Source of the DNA: Phycisphaera sp.
GTDB lineage: Bacteria > Planctomycetota > Phycisphaerae > Phycisphaerales > Phycisphaeraceae
DNA length: 7,362 bases
Assembly: GCA_029287335.1 (NCBI GenBank)
Contig: JARFRI010000058.1
Span: 1-7,362, forward strand
Direction of reading: 5' to 3'
The translations under genes and the position numbers were made by a program. Below the pieces are notes generated by a model that had not been told where the DNA came from, did no database searches, and saw only the letters and a program-made list of their open reading frames with translations. Shown here piece after piece: positions 6,045-7,362 of this stretch; positions within the stretch are counted from its first letter, which is position 1, and each line of letters starts with the position of its first letter.

Positions 6045-6053
6045 AGACCGACT

Positions 6054-7064
6054 TTGGCACGAAGAAAACCACAAAAGAAAAAATCCAACAACGGCGTCTG
6101 GGTCGGCACGGGCATCTCCGTCAGCATCCTGCTCCTGATCTGCGTCGCGCTGTACTTCAAGTTCCAGCCCGGGCCACCGGACCGGTCCAGCGGAGCCATC
6201 ACCGAAGCCAACCTCGCCAAGCAAACGCTCAAGACCGACGGCCTGCCCGACCTGGGCAAAGCGCCTGGCGGCACCGGCAGCTTCGGTGAACTGATGACCA
6301 CGATCGGCGCGGCCAAGAACGTCATGAACGCCGGCGGATTCCAAGAGGAAAAAAAAGCGAAGTCCGCGGAGATCGTTCAAGCCCTGCACGGTGCCGCGGC
6401 CGGCAGCCTGCCGGCGAACGCATTGGACAACAAAATCCCTGCTAAATATTTCGATTCGGCCGAGATGAAGAGTAACTTTGGCGTGCTAGGCAAGGCCGTC
6501 CGCATGCAGGTTGATGAGCACCTTGAAAAAGTGGCGTTCGACAAGGCACAAGGCGTCGCGCTGTCCTACTTCAATCTCGGCAAGCAGGTCTATGAAAAAA
6601 ATATCCGCCTCAAGTCAAGGCAACGCGGGCTCGCCGTGATGAAAAGCGCGCTCAGTACACTTGGCCGCATCAACCGCGCGCGGTACGACGACGGTGAAAT
6701 CGAGAAAGATGAACTTACCAAGGCAAATGAATCCGTTATGGATTGGAATCGAGCGATCGCGGATCTCGAGCAATCATGGAACAGCAAGCTCAAACCGATT
6801 GAATCGGTGAATGCCTCCAAGGGCATGCCCAATATTTCAGACCTGATCAAAGTCGCTAATGAAGACAAGGATCTGACCTTCCGCATCTTTGGCGCGTTGC
6901 GTCTGGGTTATGCCTTGTATGAGCGCGGCGACCAAGGCAACCAAGACGCGATCAAAGCAGCGATTGAAGAGCTCAAGGGCGACAGCGAGAAGCTCGTTGC
7001 CAAAGCCGCCGCCGAGGGCGAGTCGATCAAGGACGCGGACGAGTACTACGAGCTGCGTAAGTAA
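6054..7064 (+). CDS. membrane-anchored protein of unknown function, second gene of the larC operon
   Basis: It encodes 336 residues. A very basic N-terminus (ARRKPQKKK, residues 2-10) is followed by one membrane helix (about 15-36) and a 300-residue domain expected outside the cytoplasm. That domain is mostly helical and charged, with a Gly/Pro linker (39-45) and long amphipathic stretches around 155-235 and 280-325. I recognise no catalytic motif and no known family. TTG at 6054 is used as start: the reading frame is closed by the larC TAG twelve bases upstream, and no ATG, GTG or other TTG occurs before the end of the membrane helix. Any later start would lose the anchor. No clear Shine-Dalgarno is seen. 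It lies nine bases after larC, so co-transcription is near certain, but nothing in the protein points to nickel. Confidence 0.85.
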   Translation: MARRKPQKKKSNNGVWVGTGISVSILLLICVALYFKFQPGPPDRSSGAITEANLAKQTLKTDGLPDLGKAPGGTGSFGELMTTIGAAKNVMNAGGFQEEKKAKSAEIVQALHGAAAGSLPANALDNKIPAKYFDSAEMKSNFGVLGKAVRMQVDEHLEKVAFDKAQGVALSYFNLGKQVYEKNIRLKSRQRGLAVMKSALSTLGRINRARYDDGEIEKDELTKANESVMDWNRAIADLEQSWNSKLKPIESVNASKGMPNISDLIKVANEDKDLTFRIFGALRLGYALYERGDQGNQDAIKAAIEELKGDSEKLVAKAAAEGESIKDADEYYELRK

Positions 7065-7067
7065 TCG

Positions 7068-7362
7068 ATGCAGGTGCTCCTGCTAGGACTGTTCGTCGCG
7101 ATTTACCTGCACGATGCGACGACGACCGTCGAGGTCGTTCGCAGTGACGGATCGGTGCGCCTGACCGAGGCACTACCCGGCGATGTTTGGCCAGGGCTTA
7201 GCCTGTGGGAGGTGCTGCTGATCGTGCTGTTGCCCAAGTTATTGGTGGGCTTGTCGTATTGGCTGGCCAGCCGACGGACGCGCAAACGACTGGGCACACA
7301 GCGTGGCCAACGCGCACTGAATCGACTTGAAGCGATGACCAGTGCATTGCCGTTCCTGTTGC
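7068..7362 (+). CDS. N-terminal part of a multi-segment membrane protein (3' end outside window)
   Basis: ATG 7068 opens a frame that runs to the right edge, with 98 residues visible. It starts three bases after the TAA of the previous gene in the same frame, so no earlier start is possible. The visible protein has a hydrophobic N-terminus (about 2-14), a short polar stretch (15-45), a strong membrane helix (about 46-67), a very basic cytoplasmic-type loop (RRTRKRLGTQRGQR, 69-82) and the beginning of another hydrophobic segment (93-98). Positive charges after the helix place that loop inside. I cannot name the family; a membrane protease with its zinc site further downstream would be one possibility, but no motif for it is visible. 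It is the third gene of the larC operon. Confidence 0.75.
   Translation, partial: MQVLLLGLFVAIYLHDATTTVEVVRSDGSVRLTEALPGDVWPGLSLWEVLLIVLLPKLLVGLSYWLASRRTRKRLGTQRGQRALNRLEAMTSALPFLL

Noticed and set aside
5805..6389. 194-codon minus-strand open frame across the larC/6054 junction.
   Set aside because: It spans the boundary of two well-supported plus-strand genes and has no motif or ribosome binding site; it is a shadow.

Overview
This window looks like chromosomal DNA of a GC-rich, double-membraned bacterium. A planctomycete of the Phycisphaerae type is my best guess. It rests on the style of several anchored, otherwise unrecognised proteins, and no marker gene proves it. I see no RNA gene, mobile element, CRISPR array or phage gene. 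The window is densely coded, and the longest gene-free stretch is about 110 bases.

Layout. (1) Positions 2-343 (+) are the 3' end of a helical, TPR-like protein. It is followed five bases later by a complete alpha/beta hydrolase (349-1206, +), so the two are probably co-transcribed. (2) Converging on these is a four-gene minus-strand cluster, in transcription order: sppA (5024-3867), a single-TM protein (3775-3257), a lipoprotein-like protein of 463 residues (3260-1869), and a second single-TM protein (1775-1230) that is a paralogue of the first. The lipoprotein start overlaps the stop of the preceding gene (ATGA). A reasonable promoter lies between sppA and the rest, so the last three genes can be a unit of their own. 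(3) Divergent from sppA, across a 114-base intergenic region, is a plus-strand operon: a LarC-type nickel insertion protein (5139-6044), a membrane-anchored protein of unknown function (6054-7064), and the start of a membrane protein that runs off the window (7068-7362).

How the genes may work together. SppA is a membrane-bound serine protease that degrades leftover signal peptides and other membrane-embedded peptides. The three genes after it all encode envelope proteins. The middle one ends in what I read as a possible JAMM/JAB-like metal-dependent peptidase fold (an E-x-G-G strand, an H-x-H-x-H cluster, and a downstream Asp). If that is right, the cluster is an uncharacterised envelope module: two related anchored proteins flank a lipoprotein with a hydrolase-like domain. 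This is the best candidate for something undescribed here.

The second notable point is LarC. It has the N-terminal domain and a long histidine-rich loop but stops exactly where the C-terminal domain, which binds CTP in characterised LarC, would begin. That domain is not encoded just downstream in any frame. Functional assignments for sppA, larC and the alpha/beta hydrolase fold are firm; the other genes are described without a proven function.
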